Assembly (NCBI RefSeq): GCF_014773265.1
Contig: NZ_JACWMY010000007.1
Coordinates: 186,001 to 250,000 of the forward strand
Reading direction: 5' to 3'
DNA length: 64,000 nucleotides
DNA from: Mucilaginibacter pankratovii
GTDB taxonomy: Bacteria; Bacteroidota; Bacteroidia; Sphingobacteriales; Sphingobacteriaceae
Shown here: piece after piece, positions 1-7,321 of the stretch
Numbering within the stretch: position 1 is the stretch's first letter
Layout of the letters: each line of letters opens with the position of its first letter
Position numbers and translations under genes: made by a program
The notes under the pieces: model-generated
What the model was told of the DNA's origin: nothing
Databases searched by the model: none
Seen by the model: the letters and a program-made list of their open reading frames with translations, nothing else

Positions 1-2
1 AA

Positions 3-401
3 ACCGTTGAAGAACACGAAGAGGGCTACCGCGAAAACACCCGTATAGACCTCGCCACCTATTATAACGATGTGCTGGGCGTTACCAAAAGCCCCGGCCA
101 GCGCGATAACGAGGTGGTATTTTGGGTAGACGATGCCAACGCGCCATATGTAGTCACCAAGCCACTGCATCACACCCAAAAGCTGCTGAAGGAGCAGGAC
201 GGCGGCAAGATCTTCAGCATCCGTGTTATTATGAACTTTGAGCTGGAGCGCGAGCTGCTGGGTTTCGGCGCTAAGCTGCGTGTATTAGGTCCGCGTACGT
301 TGGTTAGGCAGATAAAGTCGCAGTTAAGCAAGGCGCTGGATCGATACACCATCGAACACAGATCGCCGGCTGCTGAGCCCGACGATCAGTCGAGATCGTA
401 G
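3..401 (+). CDS. WYL-domain transcriptional regulator, C-terminal part (5' end outside window)
   Basis: The reading frame is open from the first bases of the window, so only the last ~132 codons are present and the N-terminal HTH is not visible. The visible part matches the end of WYL-domain regulators: a 'VVFWVDDANAPYVVTKPLHHTQ' type segment (V-[VI]-x-W-x-D followed by the P-L-H-x-[ST]-Q element), then the WCX-like end 'LERELLGFGAKLRVLGP'. WYL proteins are usually ligand-responsive DNA-binding regulators of accessory or stress genes. The last 16 bases overlap the end of the convergent gene on the minus strand. No target gene can be named from the window. Confidence 0.75.
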   Translation, partial: TVEEHEEGYRENTRIDLATYYNDVLGVTKSPGQRDNEVVFWVDDANAPYVVTKPLHHTQKLLKEQDGGKIFSIRVIMNFELERELLGFGAKLRVLGPRTLVRQIKSQLSKALDRYTIEHRSPAAEPDDQSRS

Positions 402-1291
402 GAGAGGTAATACTCGCCAGGTGTAGAGCTTGTGCGGATGCTGATGGTGATCATGTGTTTTATTTGGGTGATGGCCTGCATGGGGTCGACATCAAAGGGG
501 AGTTCGCCGGATTCGGTAAAAACTACGCCGCGGACAAAATGCTCCTTCGTTTTGCCCGAGAAATTGTCCGCCCTGTTCACCCCTCGCGCATATTCTGCCG
601 GTAAAGTGCTGCGGGTAGCGGCTTCCAGCTCATCAAATTTTTTGTTTGCCGCGGTAAGGTCGGTATAGGCAGGGAAATTGCAGGCATAGGTAGAAGAGCC
701 GCTCATTACACTTATTTTGCATTCGGCCTCGTTAAACAATTTAACCGTTGGCACAAAGCTGGCGCCCATAAAGCTGTTTGTCTGGCTCAGTTTTACAAAT
801 TCATACCCCAGGAATTTTTGCCCAAGAAGGTACTTCAATTTATCGCTAAAGTTGGTAGTGGCTGTGTTGCGCACCCTGTCGGCACCTTTTCGGTATAGGT
901 ACAGGTCGAGCGAGAATTTGCCGGTAGCGCCTTTTTCTTTGGTAGAAAATATGAAGTTGTACTTTCCTTTAAATGGTGGGCGAAAAGGTAGTTTAAGCAT
1001 GCTGCCTTTGGTTTTGCTAAAAACCCGCTCATCTTGTTTAAGAGAAATTCTGCCCAAAGAATCCTGCACGCCAAGCAGCACAACAAAATCATTGGAGCGA
1101 TAAACGATGAAAGCCGCGTCCCCGGCCTCGAACGGCGCGGCCAACGATTGAAAGTATTTACCATCGCCAGTTTGGGTGGATGCGGCGGTGAATTCGGCAT
1201 CAAAGCGCTGGTGCAAAAATGGCTGGTTTGGCGCCTGGCCAAAAGCGAGGCTTGCAAAACAAAGCAGGATGGGGAGCAGGGATATTTTCAT
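386..1291 (-). CDS. hypothetical secreted protein
   Basis: The open frame extends upstream to 1348, but the ATG at 1291 is chosen because it begins a clear signal peptide (MKISLLPILLCFASLAFGQA, cleavage after FG-Q). The mature part (~280 aa) has alternating beta-rich segments and no motif I recognise. It contains two cysteines spaced like a disulfide pair ('CKISVMSGSSTYAC'). The C-terminal half reads 'IKHMITISIRTSSTPGEYYLSYDLD'. It is convergent with the WYL gene and faces away from the tRNA-Leu cluster. Function unknown; a periplasmic or surface location is inferred from the signal peptide. Confidence 0.7.
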   Translation of the reverse strand: MKISLLPILLCFASLAFGQAPNQPFLHQRFDAEFTAASTQTGDGKYFQSLAAPFEAGDAAFIVYRSNDFVVLLGVQDSLGRISLKQDERVFSKTKGSMLKLPFRPPFKGKYNFIFSTKEKGATGKFSLDLYLYRKGADRVRNTATTNFSDKLKYLLGQKFLGYEFVKLSQTNSFMGASFVPTVKLFNEAECKISVMSGSSTYACNFPAYTDLTAANKKFDELEAATRSTLPAEYARGVNRADNFSGKTKEHFVRGVVFTESGELPFDVDPMQAITQIKHMITISIRTSSTPGEYYLSYDLD

Positions 1292-1411
1292 GTGCTTAGG
1301 GGTGAGGGTTGTTAAGCTAAAGATACCCTGATAAGGACAATATGGCAATAGTACAGATGTAGTATTTGTAGGGCTGTACAGGGAGTAGTCCCTGAAAAGA
1401 TTTGTGAAGTG

Positions 1412-1495
1412 TGCCCAGAACGAGATTCGAACTCGTACATCCTTGCGAATGCCACCCCCTCAAGATGGTGCGTCTACCAATTTCGCCACCTGGGC
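1412..1495 (-). tRNA. tRNA-Leu(GAG)
   Basis: The minus strand folds as a class II tRNA. The acceptor stem is GCCCAGG/TCTGGGC with discriminator A, the D arm is TGGCGAAATTGGTAGACGC, the anticodon stem CCATC/GGTGG closes the loop TTGAGGG (anticodon GAG), there is a long variable arm, and the T arm contains GTTCGAATC. All stems close apart from G-T wobbles. No CCA is encoded. Confidence 0.95.
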
Positions 1496-1505
1496 ATTTT
1501 AAAAA

Positions 1506-1640
1506 AGATTTGAGATGTGAGATTTTAGATATGAGATAAGCTTGTAATTAAGCACTATATCTTATAAGACCAAACGATCAATATGAGATGTAAGTGATGA
1601 GCAAAACTCATATCTTACATCTCATATCTCACATCTAAAA
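1506..1640. repeat. Long inverted repeats between the two tRNA-Leu genes
   Basis: 1581-1601 and 1607-1627 form a 21-bp inverted repeat with two mismatches and a 5-base loop (ATATGAGATGTAAG...CTTACATCTCATAT). A related 'GAGATGTGAGATTTTAGATATGAGAT'-like unit lies at about 1511-1537, and its complement follows at 1618-1636. The whole spacer between the tRNAs is made of variants of the unit AGAT(G/A)TGAGAT in both orientations. It could be a processing hairpin or terminator of the tRNA transcript, or a dispersed intergenic repeat. Confidence 0.7.
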
Positions 1641-1649
1641 AAATGGATG

Positions 1650-1733
1650 TGCCCGAAGAGAGACTCGAACTCTCAAGAGACAATTCTCAACGGCTTCTGA
1701 GACCGCAACGTTTACCAATTTCGCCATCCGGGC
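1650..1733 (-). tRNA. tRNA-Leu(CAG)
   Basis: The minus strand gives acceptor stem GCCCGGA/TTCGGGC with discriminator A, D arm TGGCGAAATTGGTAAACG, anticodon stem GCGGT/GCCGT around loop CTCAGAA (anticodon CAG), a long variable arm and T-loop TTCGAGT. It lies just upstream, in transcription order, of tRNA-Leu(GAG), so the two are probably co-transcribed on the minus strand. Confidence 0.95.
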
Positions 1734-1900
1734 AATAGAACGATTTTCCCGTTAAATGTGTGCAGGCTTGCGGCCCTTAACACATTGCGGGCTGCAAATA
1801 TAAAAGAATACACCATCCAAATAAAAATAAATGCAAAATAACAGGGAAATCGTTTTTGGAACTTTTAGAGGCTTATTTAGAGGTGATCCATTTTAAATTA

Positions 1901-1956
1901 CGCTTGTTCGGGCTTGTTCGGGCTGTTCGGGCTCCATGTCGAACGCGAACAAGCCT
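1901..1956. repeat. Tandem GCTTGTTCGG units with an inverted copy
   Basis: The motif (GC)TTGTTCGGG occurs three times in tandem at about 1902-1931, the last as GCTGTTCGGG, and is followed at 1941-1955 by its complement (GAACGCGAACAAGCC). The RNA would form a hairpin with alternative pairings. It lies in the ~345-bp gap between tRNA-Leu and the DUF2147 gene. Otherwise I see nothing in that gap except the promoter listed separately. Confidence 0.55.
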
Positions 1957-2025
1957 GAAATTATTGCCAAAACCCATTCTGTTGGTGGTTCTGTTTTAAA
2001 GCGATTCTCTGCAAAATAAGCTGCG

Positions 2026-2057
2026 TTTTGCAAATACAATGGTAAAACCTACCTTCG
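2026..2057 (+). promoter_or_regulatory. Bacteroidota-type promoter of the DUF2147 gene
   Basis: A TTTTG (-33 element, 2026-2030) is followed after 19 bp by TACCTTCG (2050-2057), one base from the TAnnTTTG -7 consensus of Bacteroidota sigma factors. The ATG follows 23 bp downstream. Confidence 0.5.
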
Positions 2058-2079
2058 GACTAACCAATTATTACACTAC

Positions 2080-2517
2080 ATGATCAAAAGAACTTGCATG
2101 GCGCTGCTGTTTACCATGGTATGCGCGCTTACCGCTTCGGCACAAAAAGCCGACGCTATTTTAGGCAAATGGATAAACCCAAGTGGCGAAGGCCAGGTGC
2201 TTATCTTTAAAAAAGGGGATAAATATTATGGCAAACTTGCCTGGATGAAAGAGCCAAACGATGCCAGCGGCAACCCCAAGCTGGATGGCCTGAACCCGGA
2301 TAAGGCCCTGCAATCGCGCCCAAAACTGGGGATAGAACTATTGAAGAACTTTACCTTCGATGGCGACGACGTTTATGAGGGCGGCACCATCTACGATCCC
2401 AAATCGGGCAAAACCTATAGCTGTAAAATGACAATAAAGGGCGATATTCTCAAAATTCGTGGCTATATTGGCATTTCGCTATTTGGGCGAAGCGAAAACT
2501 GGGCACGTGTAAAATGA
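2080..2517 (+). CDS. DUF2147-domain exported protein
   Basis: 145 aa with a signal peptide (MIKRTCMALLFTMVCALTASAQ). The rest is one DUF2147 domain, recognisable by 'ILGKWINPSGEGQVLIFKKGDKYYGKLAWM' near the start, the 'GGTIYDPKSGKTYSCKM' turn in the middle and the C-terminal 'LKIRGYIGISLFGRSENWARV', the typical lipocalin-like small barrel of the family. The molecular function of DUF2147 is not established. The stop codon overlaps the start of the next gene (ATGA), so the two are translationally coupled. Confidence 0.85.
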   Translation: MIKRTCMALLFTMVCALTASAQKADAILGKWINPSGEGQVLIFKKGDKYYGKLAWMKEPNDASGNPKLDGLNPDKALQSRPKLGIELLKNFTFDGDDVYEGGTIYDPKSGKTYSCKMTIKGDILKIRGYIGISLFGRSENWARVK

Positions 2518-3539
2518 AACTGAAAACTATCCTTTGCGCCGCACTGCCGGCATTGCTGTTCATCGGCACAAATTTAAAAGCGCAAACCATTAAGCTGGTA
2601 CACGAGGGTACCCGCATTAGTATGCGCGGCCTATCCGTGGTAGACGATAGTACCGCCTGGGTAAGCGGCAGCAGCGGCAACGTGGGCATTAGTAACGACG
2701 GTGGTAAAACATGGGCATTTCAGCAGCTGAAAGGTTACGAGAAATTCGATTTTAGGGATATCGAGGCCTTTAACGCCAAAGAAGCAGTGATCATGAGCTC
2801 GGGTACGCCGGCGGTTATCTTAAAAACCGTTGATGGCGGTGCCACCTGGCAGGAGAAATACCGCAAAACCGATAGCGTATACTTTTTAGATGCCATGGAT
2901 TTTGCAGATAAAAAACACGGCTTTATTATGGGCGACCCAATAACAGACAAATTCCTGCTGCTGGAAACCAAAGATGGCGGCGAAACCTGGGCCGAAATGC
3001 CAAACGCTCCAGCCGCTTTGAAGGGTGAAGCTGCCTTTGCTGCGAGCGGCACCTGTTTGCGGGTGGATAAAAAAGGTATCTCTATTGTTACCGGCGGTGC
3101 TGCCAGTCGTGAGTTGACTTTTAATTACAAAACACCCAACATGTGGGTAGCCCGCGACCTTAAAGTATTGCACGGCCAACAAAGCCAGGGCGCTTTTTCT
3201 GTTGCTAATGGAACGGGCCGGGTTATCGTGGGCGGCGATTATGCAAAGCCCGCCCGTACCGATTCGATAGCGGAATATTATGGGACAAACAATGGCTATC
3301 CTGGGACTCAATGGAAACTCTCTGCTACAAACCCCGTGGGCTTTCAGTCGTCGGTGGAGTATATAAAGGGTGATACTTTTCTGTCTACCGGCACACCGGG
3401 AAGCTGTATAAGTACCGATGGCGGCAAAACATGGGTTAAAATTGACGATAAAAGCTACAACGTTTGCCGCAAAGCAAAGAAGGGTAACCTTGTTTTATTT
3501 GCCGGCGATAGGGGCAAAATAGGAATTTACACCCCTTAA
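2514..3539 (+). CDS. YCF48-like/WD40-type exported beta-propeller protein (oxidoreductase-annotated family)
   Basis: 341 aa beginning with a signal peptide (MKLKTILCAALPALLFIGTNLKAQ). The body is built from repeats of the BNR/YCF48 type 'S-x-D-G-G-K-T-W': 'ISNDGGKTW', 'KTVDGGATW', 'ETKDGGETW' and 'STDGGKTW', as in a beta-propeller. Homologues are often annotated as oxidoreductases on weak grounds; YCF48 itself is a photosystem II assembly factor, which is irrelevant here. It is coupled to the DUF2147 gene by a 4-base ATGA overlap. Periplasmic or outer-membrane-associated location is inferred. Confidence 0.8.
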   Translation: MKLKTILCAALPALLFIGTNLKAQTIKLVHEGTRISMRGLSVVDDSTAWVSGSSGNVGISNDGGKTWAFQQLKGYEKFDFRDIEAFNAKEAVIMSSGTPAVILKTVDGGATWQEKYRKTDSVYFLDAMDFADKKHGFIMGDPITDKFLLLETKDGGETWAEMPNAPAALKGEAAFAASGTCLRVDKKGISIVTGGAASRELTFNYKTPNMWVARDLKVLHGQQSQGAFSVANGTGRVIVGGDYAKPARTDSIAEYYGTNNGYPGTQWKLSATNPVGFQSSVEYIKGDTFLSTGTPGSCISTDGGKTWVKIDDKSYNVCRKAKKGNLVLFAGDRGKIGIYTP

Positions 3540-3591
3540 ATACTGATAATGAAAGCCTTATTTTTTACTTGAAAATAATTTTAAAATAGAC

Positions 3592-3622
3592 TTGCAGGCA
3601 ATGTATTATCGGCGTATATTTG
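3592..3622 (+). promoter_or_regulatory. Promoter of tRNA-Lys
   Basis: TTG at 3592-3594 (-33 element), a 20-bp spacer and a perfect TATATTTG (-7 element) at 3615-3622 precede the tRNA by about 50 bp. The promoter remains intact on the tRNA side of the island junction. Confidence 0.65.
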
Positions 3623-3671
3623 CACCACTTAAAACGGAAACGCTTACAGTAGCGAAACAAGTTGAAAAGAT

Positions 3672-3744
3672 GATTCCGTAGCTCAGCTGGTAGAGCATAA
3701 CACTTTTAATGTTGGGGTCCTGGGTTCGAATCCCAGCGGGATCA
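3672..3744 (+). tRNA. tRNA-Lys(TTT), integration target of the island
   Basis: 73-nt tRNA. The acceptor stem GATTCCG/CGGGATC has one wobble and discriminator A. The D arm is AGCTCAGCTGGTAGAGC, the anticodon stem TAACA/TGTTG surrounds loop CTTTTAA (anticodon TTT), and the T loop is TTCGAAT. Its last 15 bases plus one flanking base are repeated perfectly at 30738-30753, so the gene was rebuilt intact by the incoming element. Confidence 0.97.
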
Positions 3745-3745
3745 C
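3730..3745 (+). other. attL core (tRNA 3' end)
   Basis: ATCCCAGCGGGATCAC covers the 3' part of the T arm and acceptor stem of tRNA-Lys plus one base. The identical 16-mer occurs at 30738-30753 in the same orientation. Bases outside the 16-mer differ (gaatg here, aaaga at the other end), which fixes the core. Confidence 0.85.
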
Positions 3746-3751
3746 GAATGT

Positions 3752-3786
3752 AACACCCTGTAAATCAAGCATTTACAGGGTGTTTT
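3752..3786 (+). terminator. Terminator supplied by the element downstream of tRNA-Lys
   Basis: A perfect 14-bp stem AACACCCTGTAAAT/ATTTACAGGGTGTT with a 5-base loop, followed by TTTT. It starts 7 bases after the tRNA and appears to replace the native terminator, which is now at about 30784 beyond attR. Confidence 0.8.
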
Positions 3787-3978
3787 CGTTTAAAATCAAC
3801 CACTAATAAATGCCCTTATTATTGCTCAATAAGTCCATTTTCACCTTCAAATAGCCGCTTTTTTAATAAAAAAAAGCGTGATCCCATCCATTTTTAACCT
3901 CTTTAAAATCACATTTCAAAAACTACTTAAATATCTAAAAATCAAATACTTATTTCTAAAAATCTGATTATTTATTTA

Positions 3979-4145
3979 TGATCCCGTGTGATCCCGGTGG
4001 GATCACGTCCTTTCGAAAAAAGACCTGTCCAAAACGGACCTTTTCTGTCCAAAATATGATTTACAAAAAATCAAATCTGACTAAATCATGTCAAATCAAT
4101 TTTTATCCATTTGGTTGAGTATAAATCGCCATCACTTTTGGGCAC
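3979..4145 (+). other. Secondary att-like site and candidate integrase arm sites at the left end
   Basis: The 430-bp stretch between the tRNA and the integrase has no gene. 3991-4006 (ATCCCGGTGGGATCAC) matches the 16-bp att core at 14 of 16 positions. Two direct repeats CTGTCCAAAA lie at 4025-4034 and 4045-4054. CACTTTTGGGCAC at 4133-4145 is the near-complement of GTGCCCAAAGTG at 30640-30651 near the right end. Repeats like these near both ends are what arm-type integrase or excisionase sites look like; this is inference. Confidence 0.45.
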
Positions 4146-4232
4146 CAGTTAAGTAAAAAAGTGGTTATGAAATGATAGTTATTACAATATTACCTCCCCT
4201 ATTTCTATCCCGATTAACCGAATTTGTTGGTT

Positions 4233-5573
4233 ATGTTTCGGCTGAACATGAAAAACAATCAAAATATATCTTTGCTTTTTTGGCATAGAAAATCAAAACA
4301 AGATAAGAATGGCTACGCTCCAATTATATGTCGAATCAGTATTAAAGGCGGACCTAAAGCGGAGATTGCGATCGGTAAAAAAGCACATTTTGATGAATGG
4401 GATCTAGACAACAAGAAAGCTAAAGGCAAAGACAAGGAAACCAAGGAAATAAATCTTAAAATCAGCGAATTGACGGTTGATTTAAATCGGTATTTTATAT
4501 TTCTACAAGGTCGGTACGAGAAAATCACAGCATTAATGCTTAAGAATGTTTACTTGGGTAAACCAGCGAAACAGCAGAAAGTAGTTAACAAAAGCGAAAA
4601 ACTTATAGAAAAGAAATCATCAATCCCCACCCTTTTGCAAACGGTCAATATACATATTACAAATTTTGAAAAGATGGTTGAAAAGGGACTGCGGTCTAAG
4701 GAAACGCTAAAACAATGGAACTCAACGAGAACGAAATTGCAAGAGTTTTTGCAATTTAGATATGGCGCCTTTGACATGAACCTCGACAAAATCAGACATG
4801 CTTTCGCCTTCGATTTTTACCTGTATTTAACCACCGAACAGAAAAAAGTAATTAGGGATGCATCGGCCAAAAATCACATCAAAAAAACAAAAAGCGTATT
4901 GAACTTTGCGGAACGAAGTAACTGGATTAATAAAAACCCACTCCTACAGTTTAAGTGCAGAACCGAGGAAAACGAAATTGAACCATTGGAGATTGTAGAG
5001 GTAGAAAAGATATGGAGGAAAAAGATTCCTATACGTCGCCTGGCTGAAGTGAGGGATGCTTTTATCTTTCAGTGTTTCACAGGATTTGCTTTTCAGGACG
5101 TATATGCACTAACACCTGGAAATATAACCGTGGTAGGTGTAGCCAGAGAACGTTGGTTGATTAAAGACAGAGGGAAAACCGGAGTTATCGAGATGGTGCC
5201 AATCATGCCGATTATCGAAGAAATACTTTCGCGTTATGAAAATCATCTCTGCAGAACCGAGCACGGACGGCTAATACCGATAAATAGTAATTATCGTTAC
5301 AACTGCTATTTAAAAGAACTTGCAACGATTTGTGGCATAAACAGGGATCTCAACACACACCTTGCAAGACACACTTTCGCTGATATCATGTTAAATATAT
5401 TGGAATTTTCGCTGGCAGAAGTGAGCAGAATGCTCGGTCATAAAACAATCCGGACAACCCAACGCTACGCACGTGTTGGGAAACAATTGATTAGTAGAAC
5501 TTATGCTAACCGGAGAAAAATTTTATTTACAAAAGATGGGCAACTGAGACAAATAGGTTCATTGAAGCGATAA
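4233..5573 (+). CDS. Tyrosine recombinase/site-specific integrase of the island
   Basis: The frame is open from a TTG at 4224; ATG at 4233 (MFRLNMKNNQ) or 4248 are the likelier starts. About 447 aa in the usual three-part layout: an N-terminal arm-binding domain ('ISLLFWHRKSKQDKNGYAPIICRIS'), a SAM-like core-binding domain (~135-235) and a C-terminal catalytic domain. Visible catalytic elements are HLARH (box II H-x-x-R-H), LGHKTIRTTQRYA (the late His and the Tyr nucleophile) and a beta-hairpin Lys region. In the box I position the sequence reads TGFAFQDV, with Ala where classical integrases have Arg. Loss of this Arg is known in Bacteroidota integrases such as IntDOT. The gene sits just inside attL and points into the island, and it presumably recombines the tRNA-Lys 16-bp core. 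Confidence 0.92.
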   Translation: MFRLNMKNNQNISLLFWHRKSKQDKNGYAPIICRISIKGGPKAEIAIGKKAHFDEWDLDNKKAKGKDKETKEINLKISELTVDLNRYFIFLQGRYEKITALMLKNVYLGKPAKQQKVVNKSEKLIEKKSSIPTLLQTVNIHITNFEKMVEKGLRSKETLKQWNSTRTKLQEFLQFRYGAFDMNLDKIRHAFAFDFYLYLTTEQKKVIRDASAKNHIKKTKSVLNFAERSNWINKNPLLQFKCRTEENEIEPLEIVEVEKIWRKKIPIRRLAEVRDAFIFQCFTGFAFQDVYALTPGNITVVGVARERWLIKDRGKTGVIEMVPIMPIIEEILSRYENHLCRTEHGRLIPINSNYRYNCYLKELATICGINRDLNTHLARHTFADIMLNILEFSLAEVSRMLGHKTIRTTQRYARVGKQLISRTYANRRKILFTKDGQLRQIGSLKR

Positions 5574-5647
5574 AATTAATTGGTTAATAACTAAGCAGTC
5601 TGCAGTGTGTTCGAAGGCTATTTTGATATCTTCCCGTCGTCATGCTA

Positions 5648-6298
5648 TTATATAATAGTTGAGGCTGCTGTACAGCAAACCTTTTTATATTTCCGCCAAT
5701 AAGTACCGTAAACCCAAAACGTCCAAACCAACGGCAAGCAAATAAATAGGCTGATGTACCAGTATTCGCCAAAATAATAAAGACTCGCCTTATGCAATGC
5801 AAAGATCAGAGAGCCAAGTAAAAGAAGCTGGATCAGCGCCATGGCATAAACGAACATTCGGTTAAATTCCGGTAGAAATACGTAAATGGACTTGTTTCTC
5901 GGGTCGAAGGACTTATTACCGAAAATACGGAGGTGGAATACATCGCCCAGGTACTCCTGCCGGATATTAAAGATCACCATCTGGTCACGCCGGAAACCAT
6001 ATCCGATATTCAGGATCAGCGTGATAAGCAGCCCCAAAATGATTTCAGCGATGAGGAAGGACCCGAGCAAATGCAAAATCGCGTAACTCTGCAAAGTGGT
6101 TGTCTTTGGAAATACGGTTACATTAAAAAAATCTGCATTACTTGCGGTATTTGCATAAACGTAACCATACCCGGCCAATATCACCAATACAGCCGAAAGG
6201 AACTGTATAAAAACCGTTTGGAGATGATTTTGGTTCTCCGAGAACTGTTGGTGAAAAGAGGTCAGCAATTCTTCAGTTATTTCTTTTTTGTTTGCCAT
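5648..6298 (-). CDS. Four-helix membrane protein at the end of the Wadjet operon (unknown)
   Basis: 216 aa with about four transmembrane segments: around 29-50 (FIQFLSAVLVILAGYGYVY), 75-97 (LHLLGSFLIAEIILGLLITLIL), 150-170 and 180-200. The termini are polar, and a central cytosolic-looking stretch reads RQEYLGDVFHLRIFGNKSFD. I recognise no family. It starts 46 bp after jetD on the same strand, so co-transcription with jetABCD is likely, and it lies between jetD and the convergent integrase. It could be a passenger or a membrane-linked accessory of Wadjet. No membrane protein is part of the canonical four-gene system. Confidence 0.75.
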   Translation of the reverse strand: MANKKEITEELLTSFHQQFSENQNHLQTVFIQFLSAVLVILAGYGYVYANTASNADFFNVTVFPKTTTLQSYAILHLLGSFLIAEIILGLLITLILNIGYGFRRDQMVIFNIRQEYLGDVFHLRIFGNKSFDPRNKSIYVFLPEFNRMFVYAMALIQLLLLGSLIFALHKASLYYFGEYWYISLFICLPLVWTFWVYGTYWRKYKKVCCTAASTII

Positions 6299-6343
6299 GG
6301 TTATCAGTTAACTAGTTCAAATTTTACTTAAAAATTCATCATT

Positions 6344-7321
6344 CTATTCACCCGGCCAGGGTAATACCTTATTATAAGTCAATAAACCTAACAATTCATA
6401 TGATTCTTCTTCGATCCATTGATCATCCTGAATTAATTCTTCGATCAGTTTCCTTTCTTCTATCGTAAACAACTCCGGCTTGAAGCCGGAAAAAGGCTTA
6501 TCGTGAAGCCATTTGCTTTTATGATTTGGCATTACAACCGGGAGCCGCAAATCGCTGTTCTCCGGAAATAAAAGCGTAAGATCACAGCCTTTGCTTTTCA
6601 GTTTCTCTTTGATCATTAAATAGATGCGGATACCATGGTGGTCCCAATCACAGGAATAATAGATGGGCAGCTTTAGGTTATCTTCGCTGATAAAATCGAT
6701 GATAGCCGTGTTGTTACCCCCGACATACCAGAGCTCTACCTGGTTTTCCCTTGCGGTCCAGGGCACTTTGAGAAAATCAAGGTTTTCGCATAACACCACA
6801 GCACGAGGGGCCGTACAGTCCACTACCAGCCGCCATTGTAAAGTTTTAGGATCTTTTTCCGGGAATTCAGTAATGTCGAGCAATTTACATACCGCCAGCT
6901 GTAAACCCGGGTGCTGACCTAAGTATTTGGAGCCATGGCCTTTAAAAATAAGATTGGAGAACTTCCTGATCGTAGTGAGGCCGGCTTTCAGAGTTGACCT
7001 GTTTTCTGCAATAAACATCAGGGTCAACAGGTCCTGCGCAGAATATTTTTGGCGGGCATCATCATTCAGGTTGTGATCATTAAGGAACTTTTCAAAACGT
7101 TCATACGTTGTTTTAAACTCCTTTTCATAAAAAGCCTTAAAGGCCGGCTGGGCTTCCAAAATTTTGATATTGCCGGCTTTAGGCTTGATCAGTTTTTTCT
7201 GTTTGATCAGAACAGCATTAATATAGGCGTTCTTGGTAATTTTCGCCAGTGTCCGCCCCTTAGTATAAAGTTCGTTCAGCGCTTTGTAATGCCGCCAGAC
7301 AAGATTTTGATTCGCTTTCAT
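6344..7321 (-). CDS. jetD: Wadjet nuclease subunit JetD (DUF3322/DUF2220, Toprim)
   Basis: 325 aa. JetD is the Toprim-fold nuclease that cleaves plasmid DNA after the JetABC SMC motor has extruded it. The C-terminal Toprim domain is visible as 'VVLCENLDFL' (metal-binding Glu at ~179) and 'YYSCDWDHHG' (D225-x-D227), equivalent to the usual 'D-I-D-x-x-G' motif of DUF2220. The N-terminal ~150 residues are the helical DUF3322-like part. The start ATG overlaps the jetC stop (ATGA), indicating coupled translation. It is the fourth gene of the operon, followed 46 bp later by a membrane protein. D-W-D in place of the common D-I-D, with both acidic residues retained, suggests an active nuclease. Confidence 0.9.
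   Translation of the reverse strand: MKANQNLVWRHYKALNELYTKGRTLAKITKNAYINAVLIKQKKLIKPKAGNIKILEAQPAFKAFYEKEFKTTYERFEKFLNDHNLNDDARQKYSAQDLLTLMFIAENRSTLKAGLTTIRKFSNLIFKGHGSKYLGQHPGLQLAVCKLLDITEFPEKDPKTLQWRLVVDCTAPRAVVLCENLDFLKVPWTARENQVELWYVGGNNTAIIDFISEDNLKLPIYYSCDWDHHGIRIYLMIKEKLKSKGCDLTLLFPENSDLRLPVVMPNHKSKWLHDKPFSGFKPELFTIEERKLIEELIQDDQWIEEESYELLGLLTYNKVLPWPGE

Noticed and set aside
835-1257. 140-codon frame antisense within the secreted-protein gene
   Set aside because: Same strand as the larger gene but another frame, no start context, unnatural composition; a shadow frame.
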